Origin: Streptococcus cristatus
GTDB taxonomy: Bacteria; Bacillota; Bacilli; Lactobacillales; Streptococcaceae
DNA: 64,000 nucleotides
Direction: 5' to 3'
NCBI RefSeq assembly: GCF_003943515.1
Contig: NZ_RJPT01000008.1
Span: 1-64,000 of the forward strand
The notes under the pieces are model-generated. The model ran no database searches. It saw nothing but the letters and a program-made list of their open reading frames with translations, and was not told the origin of the DNA. Below, piece by piece: positions 27,305 to 36,120 of this stretch. The translations under genes were made by a program, and so were the position numbers. How positions within the stretch are numbered: the first letter of the stretch is position 1; each line of letters opens with the position of its first letter.

Positions 27305-28465
27305 TTATTCAGGTTTAACTGTTTCAACAGTTTCTACTTTACCATCTTTCAAACCGATCATCAAGGCTGTCTTCACAGGGTTGTGATCTTTATCAATGGT
27401 AATGGATCCAGTAACTCCTTCAAAGTCTTTTAACTTAGCAAGGTTATCTTTAATATCTACAGATGTTTTTGCACCCTTAGATGCTTCTGCTGCCATGTAA
27501 ACTGCGTCATATGAGAGCGCTGCAAACATAGATGGTTCTTCATTGTATTTAGCCTTGTAAGCTGCAACGAATTTCTTCGCTTTATCTGTCATGTCGCCTG
27601 AAGTTGAGAAACCAGATACATAATAAACATTAGTTGCTGCTGCTGGAGTTGCTTGTTCTACAAACTTAGCATCGCTAAATCCGTCTGGTCCAACGATTGT
27701 TTGAGTGATACTCAAACCACGCGCTTGGTTCACCAATTTACCAGCTTCTGTGTAGTAACCTAGTACAACCAGTGAATCAAATTCTTTGCCTTTGATCTTT
27801 GTCAAAGCAGCTTGGAAATCTGAGTCACCAGAAGCAAAGGTTTCTGTCGCAACAATTTCACCCTTGTATTCTTTCTTGAAGGCTTCAGCCATTCCTTTAG
27901 CATAGTCGCTTGAGTTGTCATAATAGAGTACAACTTTCTTAGCTTTCAAGTTTTCTGTTACATATTTAGAGATGACTTTACCTTGGTAACTATCAGTAAA
28001 GGTTGCACGATACAGATAGTCTTGGTTTTTTGTCAAATCATCCTGTGTAGCACTTGGTGTTACCAAAGGCACACCAGCTTTACCAGCATTGGCAATTGCA
28101 GCCGCAACCCCACCTGAAGTCGCAGGACCGATGATGGTATTCACCTTATCTTGAGTCGCCAAGCTTGTAGAAATAGTAGCTGCTTCTGCTGTTTCTGATT
28201 TGTTGTCTTTATCAGTTACTTCGATTTTCTTGCCGTCTACACCGCCAGCTGCGTTGATTTCATCAACAGCAAGTTGAGCACCGTGTTGTTCTGCAGTACC
28301 GTAAGCTGCTACAGCGCCAGTTTCTTCAAAGTTGAAACCGAACTTAAGTGTTTTACCGATTTCTGTTCCAGTAGCAGATGAGTTGTTTGTAGAAACTTCT
28401 CCACAGGCTGCTAGAAGCGCAGCACTAGCAAAAGCTACAAGCGAAAGTGCAAATTTTTTCTTCAT
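27305..28465 (-). CDS. livJ: Branched-chain amino-acid binding lipoprotein LivJ
   Basis: A 386-residue type I periplasmic-binding fold protein anchored as a lipoprotein: signal peptide with lipobox LLAAC (Cys about 21), then a Ser/Thr linker. GFNFEETGAVAAYG, GGVDGKKIEV, IIGPATSGG and TPSATQDDLT are typical of Leu/Ile/Val-binding proteins. It delivers branched-chain amino acids to LivHMGF. The promoter at 28518-28546 contains a CodY-like box, which fits repression when branched-chain amino acids are plentiful. Confidence 0.95.
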   Translation of the reverse strand: MKKKFALSLVAFASAALLAACGEVSTNNSSATGTEIGKTLKFGFNFEETGAVAAYGTAEQHGAQLAVDEINAAGGVDGKKIEVTDKDNKSETAEAATISTSLATQDKVNTIIGPATSGGVAAAIANAGKAGVPLVTPSATQDDLTKNQDYLYRATFTDSYQGKVISKYVTENLKAKKVVLYYDNSSDYAKGMAEAFKKEYKGEIVATETFASGDSDFQAALTKIKGKEFDSLVVLGYYTEAGKLVNQARGLSITQTIVGPDGFSDAKFVEQATPAAATNVYYVSGFSTSGDMTDKAKKFVAAYKAKYNEEPSMFAALSYDAVYMAAEASKGAKTSVDIKDNLAKLKDFEGVTGSITIDKDHNPVKTALMIGLKDGKVETVETVKPE

Positions 28466-28517
28466 GAATAATCTCCTCTATTTTGTTATTTGCTTTGTTT
28501 GCAAATGATATAGTAAG

Positions 28518-28546
28518 AATATACCGAATTATCTGACAATTGTCAA
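28518..28546 (-). promoter_or_regulatory. liv operon promoter with CodY-like box
   Basis: Minus strand: TTGACA (28541-28546), 17-base spacer, TATATT (28518-28523). Between them AATTGTCAGATAATT (28527-28541 on the plus strand as its complement) matches the CodY consensus AATTTTCWGAAAATT at 13 of 15 positions. A perfect GACAATTGTC palindrome overlaps the -35. Confidence 0.75.
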
Positions 28547-28565
28547 CCCAAAGAAGCCTTTTTTT

Positions 28566-28835
28566 TTAAATAATAGCGTTTTCTTGGTTTCTAAACAAGC
28601 TTCCAACAAAATTCGTATCCAGATTTTGGATCTCGCAGGTCTGGATTTTTTTGATATAGGACTCTTTTGACAAGCTCTCCTTCAGAGAATCCGCCTGATC
28701 TTTTGCCACATAAAGCTGCAAATAACGGTGTTTCTTAGAATGATAAATAATATCTCCAACATGAGCCAGTTTCTTTGCATCACGATTATAGTATAGATGA
28801 ATAATTAAGCCCATTCGTTCTTCTTTTTTAAACAT
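28566..28835 (-). CDS. ylbG: YlbG family protein (DUF2129)
   Basis: An 89-residue cytoplasmic protein of the DUF2129/YlbG family. [20 protein letters not shown] and [13 protein letters not shown] are the conserved parts. Function is unknown; in Firmicutes it is a small conserved housekeeping protein. AGAGGA lies ahead of the ATG. It sits between clpP and the liv operon and has a TATAAT -10 just downstream of the clpP hairpin. Confidence 0.85.
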   Translation of the reverse strand: MFKKEERMGLIIHLYYNRDAKKLAHVGDIIYHSKKHRYLQLYVAKDQADSLKESLSKESYIKKIQTCEIQNLDTNFVGSLFRNQENAII

Positions 28836-28873
28836 GCCAATCCTCTCTGGTCATTTATACTCTATTGATTATA

Positions 28874-28903
28874 TCAAAAAAAGCCCACAAATGGGGCATT
28901 TTT
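28874..28903 (-). terminator. Weak clpP terminator
   Basis: A short GCCC/GGGC stem followed on the minus strand by seven T residues. The stem is only four base pairs. Confidence 0.4.
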
Positions 28904-28921
28904 CGTAGTTATAATTGAAGA

Positions 28922-29512
28922 CTAGCTAAGATTATTATTAGCCATGATCTCATCGATGAAACCATACTCAAGGGTTTCTTGGGCGCTCATCCAGTAATCA
29001 CGTTCAGCATCTGCGTGAATCTGCTCAACCGATTTACCAGAATTGTCTGCAAGAATTTGCTCCAAGGTCCTACGAGTCTTAAGCAAATGCTCTGCTGCAA
29101 TAGCCATATCTGTTTGCTGAGTACCTCCACCAGTACCACCCATTGGCTGGTGAATCATATACTCTGCATTTGGAAGCATGAACCGTTTGCCCTTAGCACC
29201 GCTAGAAGCGATGATAGTTCCCATGCTAGCTGCCATTCCCATGACGATTGTCTGCACATCAGACTTAATGAAGTTCATGGTATCTACAATTGCCAATCCC
29301 GCTGACACGGAGCCACCAGGAGTATTGACATAAAGATAGATGTCCTTGGTGCTGTCTTGTGCATCTAGGAAAAGCAACTGCGCTATAACAGAATTAGCCA
29401 TATTGTCCTCAACAGGACCCGTCAGCATGATAATACGGTCTTTTAAAAGGCGTGAGTAAATGTCATAAGAACGCTCACCACGGCTGGTTTGTTCAATAAC
29501 TACAGGAATCAT
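28922..29512 (-). CDS. clpP: ATP-dependent Clp protease proteolytic subunit
   Basis: A 196-residue serine protease subunit that forms the tetradecameric chamber served by Clp ATPases. The catalytic triad is visible: Ser96 in GMAASMG, His121 in MIHQP and Asp172. The start is placed at the ATG of [10 protein letters not shown], because an in-frame ATG six codons earlier overlaps the AAGGAG ribosome site. A perfect CtsR operator overlaps the promoter. Loss affects stress tolerance and competence in related streptococci. Confidence 0.97.
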   Translation of the reverse strand: MIPVVIEQTSRGERSYDIYSRLLKDRIIMLTGPVEDNMANSVIAQLLFLDAQDSTKDIYLYVNTPGGSVSAGLAIVDTMNFIKSDVQTIVMGMAASMGTIIASSGAKGKRFMLPNAEYMIHQPMGGTGGGTQQTDMAIAAEHLLKTRRTLEQILADNSGKSVEQIHADAERDYWMSAQETLEYGFIDEIMANNNLS

Positions 29513-29544
29513 GAATATTTTCTCCTTCATTCGATCTATTCATT

Positions 29545-29574
29545 ATTATATCTTTTTGGTCAAAAAAGGTCAAA
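29545..29574 (-). promoter_or_regulatory. clpP promoter with CtsR operator
   Basis: Minus strand: TTGACC (29568-29573), 17-base spacer, TATAAT (29545-29550). GGTCAAA-AAA-GGTCAAA at 29558-29574 on the plus strand is an exact CtsR heptad direct repeat covering the -35 and spacer. Confidence 0.9.
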
Positions 29575-29683
29575 TATTTACTTTCTCTGTCGGATGACAG
29601 AAAGCAGCGCTGAGATTATCTTTGATTTAGAAAGCACAAATCCATCGGTTTGGCAGAACTTTCCTTTTTGTAACTTCTAGCTA

Positions 29684-30313
29684 TTATTTTGTACCAAAGA
29701 GGCGGTCACCAGCATCTCCGAGACCTGGAACGATGTAGCCGTGTTCATTGAGGTGATCATCAAGGGCAGCAGTGAAGATATCTACATCAGGGTGAGCATC
29801 CTGCAAGGCTTTAACACCTTCTGGAGCAGACACTAAGCAGACAAAGGTGATGTTGCTTGCGCCACGTTTTTTAAGTGAATCCACCGCCAAGATAGCAGAT
29901 CCACCCGTAGCCAACATTGGATCGACAACAAAGATTTGACGTTGGTCAATGTCTTCTGGCAATTTTACCAAATATTCAACTGGCTTCAAGGTCTCTTCAT
30001 CACGGTACATTCCGATGTGGCCGACTTTAGCAGCAGGAACCAAGCTCAGGAGACCATCCACCATACCGATACCAGCCCGCAAGATTGGGACAATAGCCAA
30101 TTTTTTCCCTGCAATCTGCTTTTGAACTGTTTTCGTAATTGGTGTTTCAATTTCTACATCTTCAAGTGGTAAATCGCGCAAAACTTCATAACCCATTAGC
30201 ATTGCGATTTCATCTACCAATTCACGAAAAGCTTTAGTAGAGGTATCTGTACGACGCAAGATAGACAATTTATGCTGAATGAGTGGATGAGCGATAACTT
30301 CAAGTTTTCCCAT
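29684..30313 (-). CDS. upp: Uracil phosphoribosyltransferase
   Basis: A 209-residue salvage enzyme that makes UMP from uracil and PRPP. The PRPP-binding loop is [20 protein letters not shown] is near residue 80, and the C-terminal [12 protein letters not shown] contacts uracil. The start is set at [10 protein letters not shown] because AGAAGGA lies nine bases upstream. A longer frame adds seven residues that overlap this ribosome site. It is transcribed alone. Confidence 0.96.
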   Translation of the reverse strand: MGKLEVIAHPLIQHKLSILRRTDTSTKAFRELVDEIAMLMGYEVLRDLPLEDVEIETPITKTVQKQIAGKKLAIVPILRAGIGMVDGLLSLVPAAKVGHIGMYRDEETLKPVEYLVKLPEDIDQRQIFVVDPMLATGGSAILAVDSLKKRGASNITFVCLVSAPEGVKALQDAHPDVDIFTAALDDHLNEHGYIVPGLGDAGDRLFGTK

Positions 30314-30357
30314 GATTGGATTTCCTTCTTTCATTTTATTCTTCTTATTATATCAAA

Positions 30358-30392
30358 AAAGAAGAAAAAAGGCTTGCAACAAGCAAACCTTT
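30358..30392 (-). terminator. ftsY terminator
   Basis: AAAGGTTTGC/GCAAGCCTTT on the minus strand (10 bp, one wobble) followed by TTTCTTC. Confidence 0.7.
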
Positions 30393-30457
30393 TCATCTAT
30401 TTTAATTACTTTTTGATAGAAGAGTTTGATTTCAATTTAGGCTTTATTGATAGACTA

Positions 30458-31966
30458 TTACACCAAACCTTCTAAGAGGCCTCTCATAAAGTTCTCAGAA
30501 TTAAACTCGCCGATGTCGTCAATTTTCTCGCCAAAACCAATCAGCTTCACTGGAATATCCAGTTCCTGACGAATGGCAAGAACAACCCCACCGCGCGCAG
30601 TTCCGTCAATCTTAGTCAGCACAATACCTGTCACAGGTGTGATTTTTGAAAATTCCTTGGCTTGAACCAGCGCATTTTGACCCGTAGAAGCATCCAAGGC
30701 TAGGAAGGTTTCGTGCGGCGCTGATGGATCTACCCGCTTGATAATGCGACCGATTTTTTCAAGCTCTGCCATGAGATTGTCCTTATTTTGCAAGCGACCT
30801 GCTGTATCAATCATGAGAATATCGACATTTTCAGCCTTGGCCCTTTCTAAACCGTCAAACACGACACTGGCTGGATCGCTCTTTTCTGGGCCAGTCACAA
30901 CAGGCACATCGACTCGGCGCCCCCACTCAGCCAACTGGGCAACAGCTCCAGCTCGGAAGGTGTCTGCTGCCACCAGCATCACTTTTTTACCTTCTTGCTT
31001 GTATTTATAGGCCAATTTACCGATTGAGGTCGTCTTCCCTACTCCATTTACTCCGACGAAGAGCATGACAGTCAGACCGTTTTGGAAATTGATTTTTTCA
31101 TTGAAACGGCCATCTTTCTCATAAATATCGACCAATTTTTCAATGATGAGTTGGCGCAAGGCGTCTGGTTTCTTAGTATTTTCCAGACGTGCTTCATAGC
31201 GCAAGTCCTCAGTCAGATTGGAAGCTACCTGTACACCGACATCACTGGTAATCAGCAGTTCTTCCAAGTCTTCAAAGAAATCTTCATCAACTGAGCGGAA
31301 ATTAGCAAAGAAGGCATTAAGGCGAGCACCAAAGCCAGTCCGCGTCTTTTTGAGACTGCGGTCATACTTGTCTTGAACACTCTCTTCTTGGTATTCAGTA
31401 GAATTCTCAGATGTTTCTGCGGGAGTCTGTTCTTCCTCTGCCTCTCCTCCATACTCGGTCGAGTCTACTTGTGAGGAAGTGCTTGCTTCCTGCTCACTAG
31501 ATACTTCTTGCTCTGGTTCGTGGCTGATTTGCTCTCTCGCTGCAGCCAAACGCTCCTGCAATTCTTGGTAATAATCTCTGCTTTCAGTCGCCGCTTCTGA
31601 TTCGCTACTACTTTCCAACGCTTGATTTGCTGAAGTTTCAGACTGCTCTTCTGCCTCAGCCAAAACTTGTTCAGGACTTTCCTCGTCTTCAAGCACTGGT
31701 TCAGATAAGTCAGCTTGTTGAGCAGTTGGGACAAATTCCTGCTCAGAAGTTGCTGAATCTGCAGGATCTGTATTCTCTTCTAACACAGACTCTACTTCCT
31801 GAGTTTCCGCTGTTTCTTCATTAGAAGCAGCAAGGGGCTGGAGCTCTGTCTCAGATGGAACTTCAGTCACTGTAGTCTGATAACTCTCCTCTGCCTGTTC
31901 CTCTATCTGGGGCTTTTCTTCAAGTTCCTCTTTTTTACGTCCAAAAAGACGGTCAAATAATCCCAT
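30458..31966 (-). CDS. ftsY: Signal recognition particle receptor FtsY
   Basis: A 502-residue SRP-family GTPase that docks ribosome-nascent-chain complexes at the membrane. A long acidic Glu/Gln/Ser-rich N-terminal region (about 15-200) precedes the NG domain. G motifs are GVNGVGKTTSIGKLA, DTFRAGAVAQLAEW, DTAGRLQNKDNL and LTKIDGTARGG. The variable acidic part is longer than in Bacillus but common in streptococci. It starts three bases after an HAD gene, forming an HAD-HAD-ftsY operon. Confidence 0.96.
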   Translation of the reverse strand: MGLFDRLFGRKKEELEEKPQIEEQAEESYQTTVTEVPSETELQPLAASNEETAETQEVESVLEENTDPADSATSEQEFVPTAQQADLSEPVLEDEESPEQVLAEAEEQSETSANQALESSSESEAATESRDYYQELQERLAAAREQISHEPEQEVSSEQEASTSSQVDSTEYGGEAEEEQTPAETSENSTEYQEESVQDKYDRSLKKTRTGFGARLNAFFANFRSVDEDFFEDLEELLITSDVGVQVASNLTEDLRYEARLENTKKPDALRQLIIEKLVDIYEKDGRFNEKINFQNGLTVMLFVGVNGVGKTTSIGKLAYKYKQEGKKVMLVAADTFRAGAVAQLAEWGRRVDVPVVTGPEKSDPASVVFDGLERAKAENVDILMIDTAGRLQNKDNLMAELEKIGRIIKRVDPSAPHETFLALDASTGQNALVQAKEFSKITPVTGIVLTKIDGTARGGVVLAIRQELDIPVKLIGFGEKIDDIGEFNSENFMRGLLEGLV

Positions 31967-31969
31967 TCT

Positions 31970-32788
31970 TTAGTTCTCCTTCAATACATATTTCCGAATT
32001 GCCCAAGCAACTGCATCTTCATCATTGGTCATCGGGGTGACAACTTCTGCGACTTCCTTGACTTCTGGCACGGCATTTTGCATGGCTACTCCTAGACCAG
32101 CCCAAGCAATCATTGACAAATCATTGGCTTCGTCACCGCAGGCCATAACTTGGCTTTTATCAATTCCCAAGTGGGCAATCAGTTTCTCCAAACCAGTCGC
32201 CTTATGGACATTTTTCGGTGACCATTCCAGCAGCATTTCCCGTGATTTGAAAATTTCATACTGGTCAAACAATTCGGGCGAAATGTCAGGAATGGCTGCG
32301 TCCAGCGGTTCCTGCGCAAAGGCTGTGACGCACTTATTGTAGGTAATCTGGCTAGAAAGGTCTTCAAAAGCAATGGATTCAAAGTTCAGAGCTGGATTAA
32401 ACTCCGCATAGAGCGATGCTTGGTCTGATTGAATCTGATAAACCAAGCCCCCATCAATCGCATCCAGAGGCAGACCCAATTTCTCAGTCTCTTCAAAAAT
32501 CCTAGCCACATCATCATAGGCAAAAACTGTTTTATCCAAAATTTCGCCTGTATTGCGCTGAACCAGACCACCATTAAAGGTAATGGTGTATTCATCTACC
32601 TGACCATCGGTGCCCAGCTCATGCAGGAAAAATTCCATAGCCTTAAGCGGACGCCCTGTGGTCAATACAACTTTGATTCCCTGCTGTTGAGCAGCTTTGA
32701 GCGCTGCCAGATTACCTTCAGAAATCTTTTTATCCGTGGTTAAAAGCGTCCCGTCCAAGTCCAAAGCGATCAATTTAATATCAGCCAT
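31970..32788 (-). CDS. Cof-type HAD hydrolase
   Basis: A 272-residue HAD-superfamily phosphatase of the Cof/IIB group. DLDGTLL (residues 9-15) holds the nucleophile, TTGR the second motif, K near AEFNPALN-downstream cap end the third, and GDEANDLSMI the fourth. The large cap suggests sugar-phosphate or nucleotide substrates, none identified. It shares its first base with the stop codon of the upstream HAD gene and runs three bases before ftsY. Confidence 0.9.
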   Translation of the reverse strand: MADIKLIALDLDGTLLTTDKKISEGNLAALKAAQQQGIKVVLTTGRPLKAMEFFLHELGTDGQVDEYTITFNGGLVQRNTGEILDKTVFAYDDVARIFEETEKLGLPLDAIDGGLVYQIQSDQASLYAEFNPALNFESIAFEDLSSQITYNKCVTAFAQEPLDAAIPDISPELFDQYEIFKSREMLLEWSPKNVHKATGLEKLIAHLGIDKSQVMACGDEANDLSMIAWAGLGVAMQNAVPEVKEVAEVVTPMTNDEDAVAWAIRKYVLKEN

Positions 32789-33579
32789 TACAAGCCCTCC
32801 ATGTAAGTCATAACAGATTGGGCCGCATGGTGGCCAATCACTTCTTTCGCAACTGCCAAAATTTCCGGTCGCGCATTTTCCGGTGCAATCGGATGGCCCA
32901 CTACCTGCATCATATGTAGGTCATTGAGATTATCACCAAAAGCCATGACCTGATCCATCTCTAGGCCTAGCTTCTTAGCCAGCTCGACAAGAGCCACGCC
33001 TTTATCCACATAGTCCAGCACGATATCAATCGACTTATAGCCTGTTGTCATCGCCTTGACACCTGCGACATTTTCATTGACCCAGGCTTCGCCGTCGGCC
33101 ACTGTTTCTTCGCTGAAATTGGTCGTGAATTTAAAAATCTCGTCTGTAATCTCACTAAAATCAGCAACTTTTTGGATATTTTCATTATAATTAGCGCTGA
33201 AAGAGAGATAAGTCGGATCTACTGTCTCTAAGACATAACAGCCTTTTTTCCCTGTCAGGAGCAACTCATTGATATTGACAAAAGGCGACTCCTTGAGCTT
33301 ATCAAATACCTTGAGATAAAATTCTCTTGGCATGGTTGCTTCGTATAGATCTTTTCCTTGAAACTCTACAAGGCTGCCATTTTCCGCGATAAAGATCATA
33401 TCATCTCGAACTTCATGAAAGAGCTTTTCAAGAGAAAGAATACCTCGACCGCTGGCAACAGTAAAGTAGATGCCCTTTTCTCGAAACTGGGTCAGCAGAT
33501 GCTTGAGCCGCTCCATATCAAACTGACCCTTGTCATCTAAAAAAGTCCCGTCCATATCTGTGGCAATGAGTCTTATCAT
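32788..33579 (-). CDS. Cof-type HAD hydrolase, SupH-like
   Basis: A 263-residue HAD IIB phosphatase with DMDGTFL, VASGRG, and GDNLNDLHMM. The IAENGSLVEFQGKDLYE cap start and the overall pattern resemble YbjI/SupH sugar phosphatases. AAAGGAGA is upstream of the ATG. An extended -10 TGATATAAT lies at 33688-33693, about 110 bases upstream. In related streptococci this gene usually follows smc; here a decayed insertion lies between them. Confidence 0.9.
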   Translation of the reverse strand: MIRLIATDMDGTFLDDKGQFDMERLKHLLTQFREKGIYFTVASGRGILSLEKLFHEVRDDMIFIAENGSLVEFQGKDLYEATMPREFYLKVFDKLKESPFVNINELLLTGKKGCYVLETVDPTYLSFSANYNENIQKVADFSEITDEIFKFTTNFSEETVADGEAWVNENVAGVKAMTTGYKSIDIVLDYVDKGVALVELAKKLGLEMDQVMAFGDNLNDLHMMQVVGHPIAPENARPEILAVAKEVIGHHAAQSVMTYMEGL

Positions 33580-33908
33580 ACAATTATCTCCTTTTTTGAA
33601 TTAGGGGTGTGCAAAGGGCATTTAGGGTATGCATCTTTTAAGGATTTAGGCAACCCCCATCATTTCTCATCTCTGTTAATCCTTTATATTATATCATAAA
33701 ACTAACACTTCATTCCACAGATGAAAAACAGTCAGATCATATTTCTATGACCTGACCGTTTTTGATATTGTTTATACTATATCTATTTACTTTTTTATTT
33801 TATAAAATAACATCACATAAACTTTTTATATATTTAGTTATCCTAAATTCAATTTATGTTTTGCTATTTGGCAAATACGTTCTGGCGAAGCGTGGTCTAC
33901 AAACTGAC
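33580..33908. other. Intergenic stretch with promoter and terminator
   Basis: It holds the HAD promoter (-10 TATAAT, minus, 33688-33693), a 10-bp hairpin at 33731-33756 with a T-run on the minus strand that would end transcripts from the inserted genes, and AT-rich DNA up to the truncated tadA. No gene seen. Confidence 0.6.
33723..33756 (-). terminator. Terminator of the inserted gene group
   Basis: GTCAGGTCAT/ATGATCTGAC on the minus strand (10 bp, one wobble) followed by GTTTTTC. Confidence 0.7.
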
Positions 33909-34139
33909 TTAGCAGTCTTCGAGTCGCCAGCTTCCAAGGTGTTGGTTTGCCTGGCGAATGGCTTTGATTTCGGCGTGCAGCGTGGCGTCTTGTTCCTTTT
34001 CACGTAAGTTATGACCACGCCCAATAATTTCACCATTCAAGACCACGACAGCCCCGATTGGCACTTCCGCTTGGTCATAGGCTTTCTGCGCTTCCTTCAA
34101 CGCTTCCCTCATAAAGAATTCTTTTTCATGAAGTTCCAT
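33909..34139 (-). pseudogene. tadA: Truncated tRNA adenosine deaminase TadA
   Basis: A 76-residue frame matching the first half of TadA, the enzyme that makes inosine at the wobble base of tRNA-Arg. EFFMREALKEAQKAYDQAEV, PIGAVVVLNGEIIG and the HAE zinc/catalytic motif are present. The frame stops right after SWRLEDC, where full-length proteins (about 150-170 residues) continue to the essential PCxxC zinc pair. It is therefore almost surely inactive, and a complete tadA must exist elsewhere. It starts four bases after the membrane protein gene and belongs to the inserted segment. Confidence 0.85.
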
Positions 34140-34143
34140 GTTC

Positions 34144-35439
34144 TTACTGATAGACGCGCTTCGTCACGACTAGACTATGCGGTCTCTCAAACTCCTTATC
34201 TAAGTAATCTTGGTACGTTCCTGGTGAAATAAATCCTCGGGCGCTTAAAATATCGGTGCCTGCTGTCCCGACAATCGTATCGGCTAGCAATACACAGTTG
34301 GTACTCATCACAAAATACGTCTTGAATTTTGAAGAGGTAAATTTATACAAGAGTGCATCTGCTTCTTGTTTGAGCTTGTAGGCATACATTGGTTCTTCTT
34401 TGTCGATTCCAGGATGCTTAGGTTTCACCATTTTCGGTGGATCCCAAGGCACTGTCAGCGACATCAATTTGGCGATTTCCTTATCGATGGCCGCGAGTTG
34501 TTCTGGAGACAAGGCAAGACCATATCCCAGTAGGGTCTTATGATTTTCGCGTTTACAAAATTCGATGTATTTTTCACGGTCGGCACTGAAAAGTACCCCG
34601 TCCCCCATCGTTCCAAAGAGGCGCTCCGAATTCGTATCGTAGTTTCCGAATGAAATAATGCGGCCCTTATAACACAGGTCGACATGCCCGATGGCTCCAA
34701 ACCCGTCTTTTGTGACATGAATAAACATCTCTAAGTTTGGTTCTGCATTTTCTTTGGCACGGTCGTAAATTTCTGAAGCCGTTTCGCCTTCTCCAAGTTC
34801 CAACGCATCATTAATTTTTTGTAAGGTTACTCGAGGAATCAGTGCAGCAAATACAAGCGGCATCCCACGACGCAAGCGTCTGCGAAGGACTTTCTTTCCA
34901 ACTTCGGCCTCGAAGAACCAGCCGTCCCGAATATTGCTAATCCCATACCCGATAAAATAGAGCGAAAGGAAGAACATTTGCAAATTGCCGTCGCCCCCAA
35001 GAGAAATTAAAGTGGCTACCCCGACAACTGAAAGCCAAATGGTATCAAAGAGCAAGCGAAATCGCGGGCGAATATCATCTTTGACATAAATATAGTATGT
35101 CACACCACTAATTCCCGCCTTCATCACTTCATTGAGTCCCATCAAGATGCTTACAATCGCAATCGGCAATGACAGGAAGAATTGATTTCCTGCTAAAAAT
35201 CCGTAAAGGGAAAATTTCCCTATATTCAGCCATAACGGGTCTTTAGATGCCGCTTTACTAAACCAACGGAATAAGAAATTCCATAGTTCACGGGCCCATA
35301 AGAATGTTAAAAACAGACGTAACATCAATTCTGGGAAGCTTGGTCCGAATATAAGGAGCAATATCCCAGCAACAAGGAACGCAATCCCTTCAAAGAGGAG
35401 CTTTTTCCCCGTAATCCCTAAGTCGCTAATTTTCTTCAT
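34144..35439 (-). CDS. Membrane protein with papain-like C-terminal domain (putative)
   Basis: A 431-residue protein I do not recognise as a named family. Residues 12-175 form about six hydrophobic helices resembling DUF308/HdeD-type membrane domains. Then comes a basic stretch KKVLRRRLRRG. Residues ~235-415 form a soluble domain with GHVDLC (His252), GYGLALSPEQLAAID and MSTNCVLLADTI (Cys382). A glycine-histidine followed about 130 residues later by an Asn-Cys helix is the order seen in circularly permuted papain/NlpC-like amidases, so a cysteine hydrolase is possible but unproven. AGGAGG precedes ATG 35439. The start overlaps the end of the AI-2E permease remnant by 14 bases. Confidence 0.7.
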   Translation of the reverse strand: MKKISDLGITGKKLLFEGIAFLVAGILLLIFGPSFPELMLRLFLTFLWARELWNFLFRWFSKAASKDPLWLNIGKFSLYGFLAGNQFFLSLPIAIVSILMGLNEVMKAGISGVTYYIYVKDDIRPRFRLLFDTIWLSVVGVATLISLGGDGNLQMFFLSLYFIGYGISNIRDGWFFEAEVGKKVLRRRLRRGMPLVFAALIPRVTLQKINDALELGEGETASEIYDRAKENAEPNLEMFIHVTKDGFGAIGHVDLCYKGRIISFGNYDTNSERLFGTMGDGVLFSADREKYIEFCKRENHKTLLGYGLALSPEQLAAIDKEIAKLMSLTVPWDPPKMVKPKHPGIDKEEPMYAYKLKQEADALLYKFTSSKFKTYFVMSTNCVLLADTIVGTAGTDILSARGFISPGTYQDYLDKEFERPHSLVVTKRVYQ

Positions 35440-36120
35440 CAATAATACCTCCTACAGCTACCACTGGAGCAGCTTGTTCATGTTTCTCCATCCATTCTTT
35501 CACGAGACGGTAAATCACGGCAAAGATTGGTGTGAAGAAAATCATTCCTACTAAACCAAAGAGATTTCCACCGATTAACGTAGTAGCAAGGGTTAGAGCC
35601 GTTGGCAACCCTACGGAACTGCCGACAACCCTAGGATAGACGACATTGCCTTCCACTGTTTGAACGACCATAAAGACGACAACCGAAATGAGTGCTTGAA
35701 TTGGGCTTTCTGTAAAGATGAAGAGCATTACGATTCCGCACGCCATAAACGGCCCGATATTCGGAATGAACGAGAATACTCCGGCCAGCACCCCAACAAG
35801 TCCTGCATATGGCAACCCTACAAGAGAGTATGCGGCAAAAATCATAACCCCAACAATTCCCGCCTCGATGATTTGACTCATCAAGAAACGGTCATACGTA
35901 TCCACGATGACTTCCCCGACATAAGAATGTGCTCAATTTTGTCTTTTAGCAACACCACATTGAGAATGCGAAGCGTTAAACGTGCGAGTATTTCCTTACT
36001 TACGAGAATATTAATCATGAAGAAAATCCCCATAATCACAGAGAACACATTTGAGAAGAGCCTATAATATTCGTTGTAAATCCGCCAAGGAATGTAATGA
36101 CAGACGATATACGCTTTTGT
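35426..36120 (-). pseudogene. Frameshifted, 5'-truncated AI-2E family permease
   Basis: The intact last part (160 residues) has YSLVGLPYAGLVGVLAGVFS, SFIPNIGPF and GNVVYPRVVGSSVGLP, the C-terminal signature of AI-2E/TqsA-type permeases. Upstream, the matching sequence continues in two other frames: FSNVFSVIMGIFFMINILV and LLKDKIEHIL in one, VITFLGGFTTNIIG in another. So there are at least two frameshifts, near 35920 and near 36060, and the N-terminal ~200 residues are missing. It is a dead gene within the inserted segment. Confidence 0.85.

Noticed and set aside
29513-29530. Six-codon longer ClpP start
   Set aside because: The upstream ATG overlaps the AAGGAG ribosome site used by [10 protein letters not shown], and the shorter form has the standard length and catalytic numbering.
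33762-34007. 81-codon plus-strand frame near the tadA remnant
   Set aside because: AT-rich hydrophobic artefact that crosses into the antisense of tadA.
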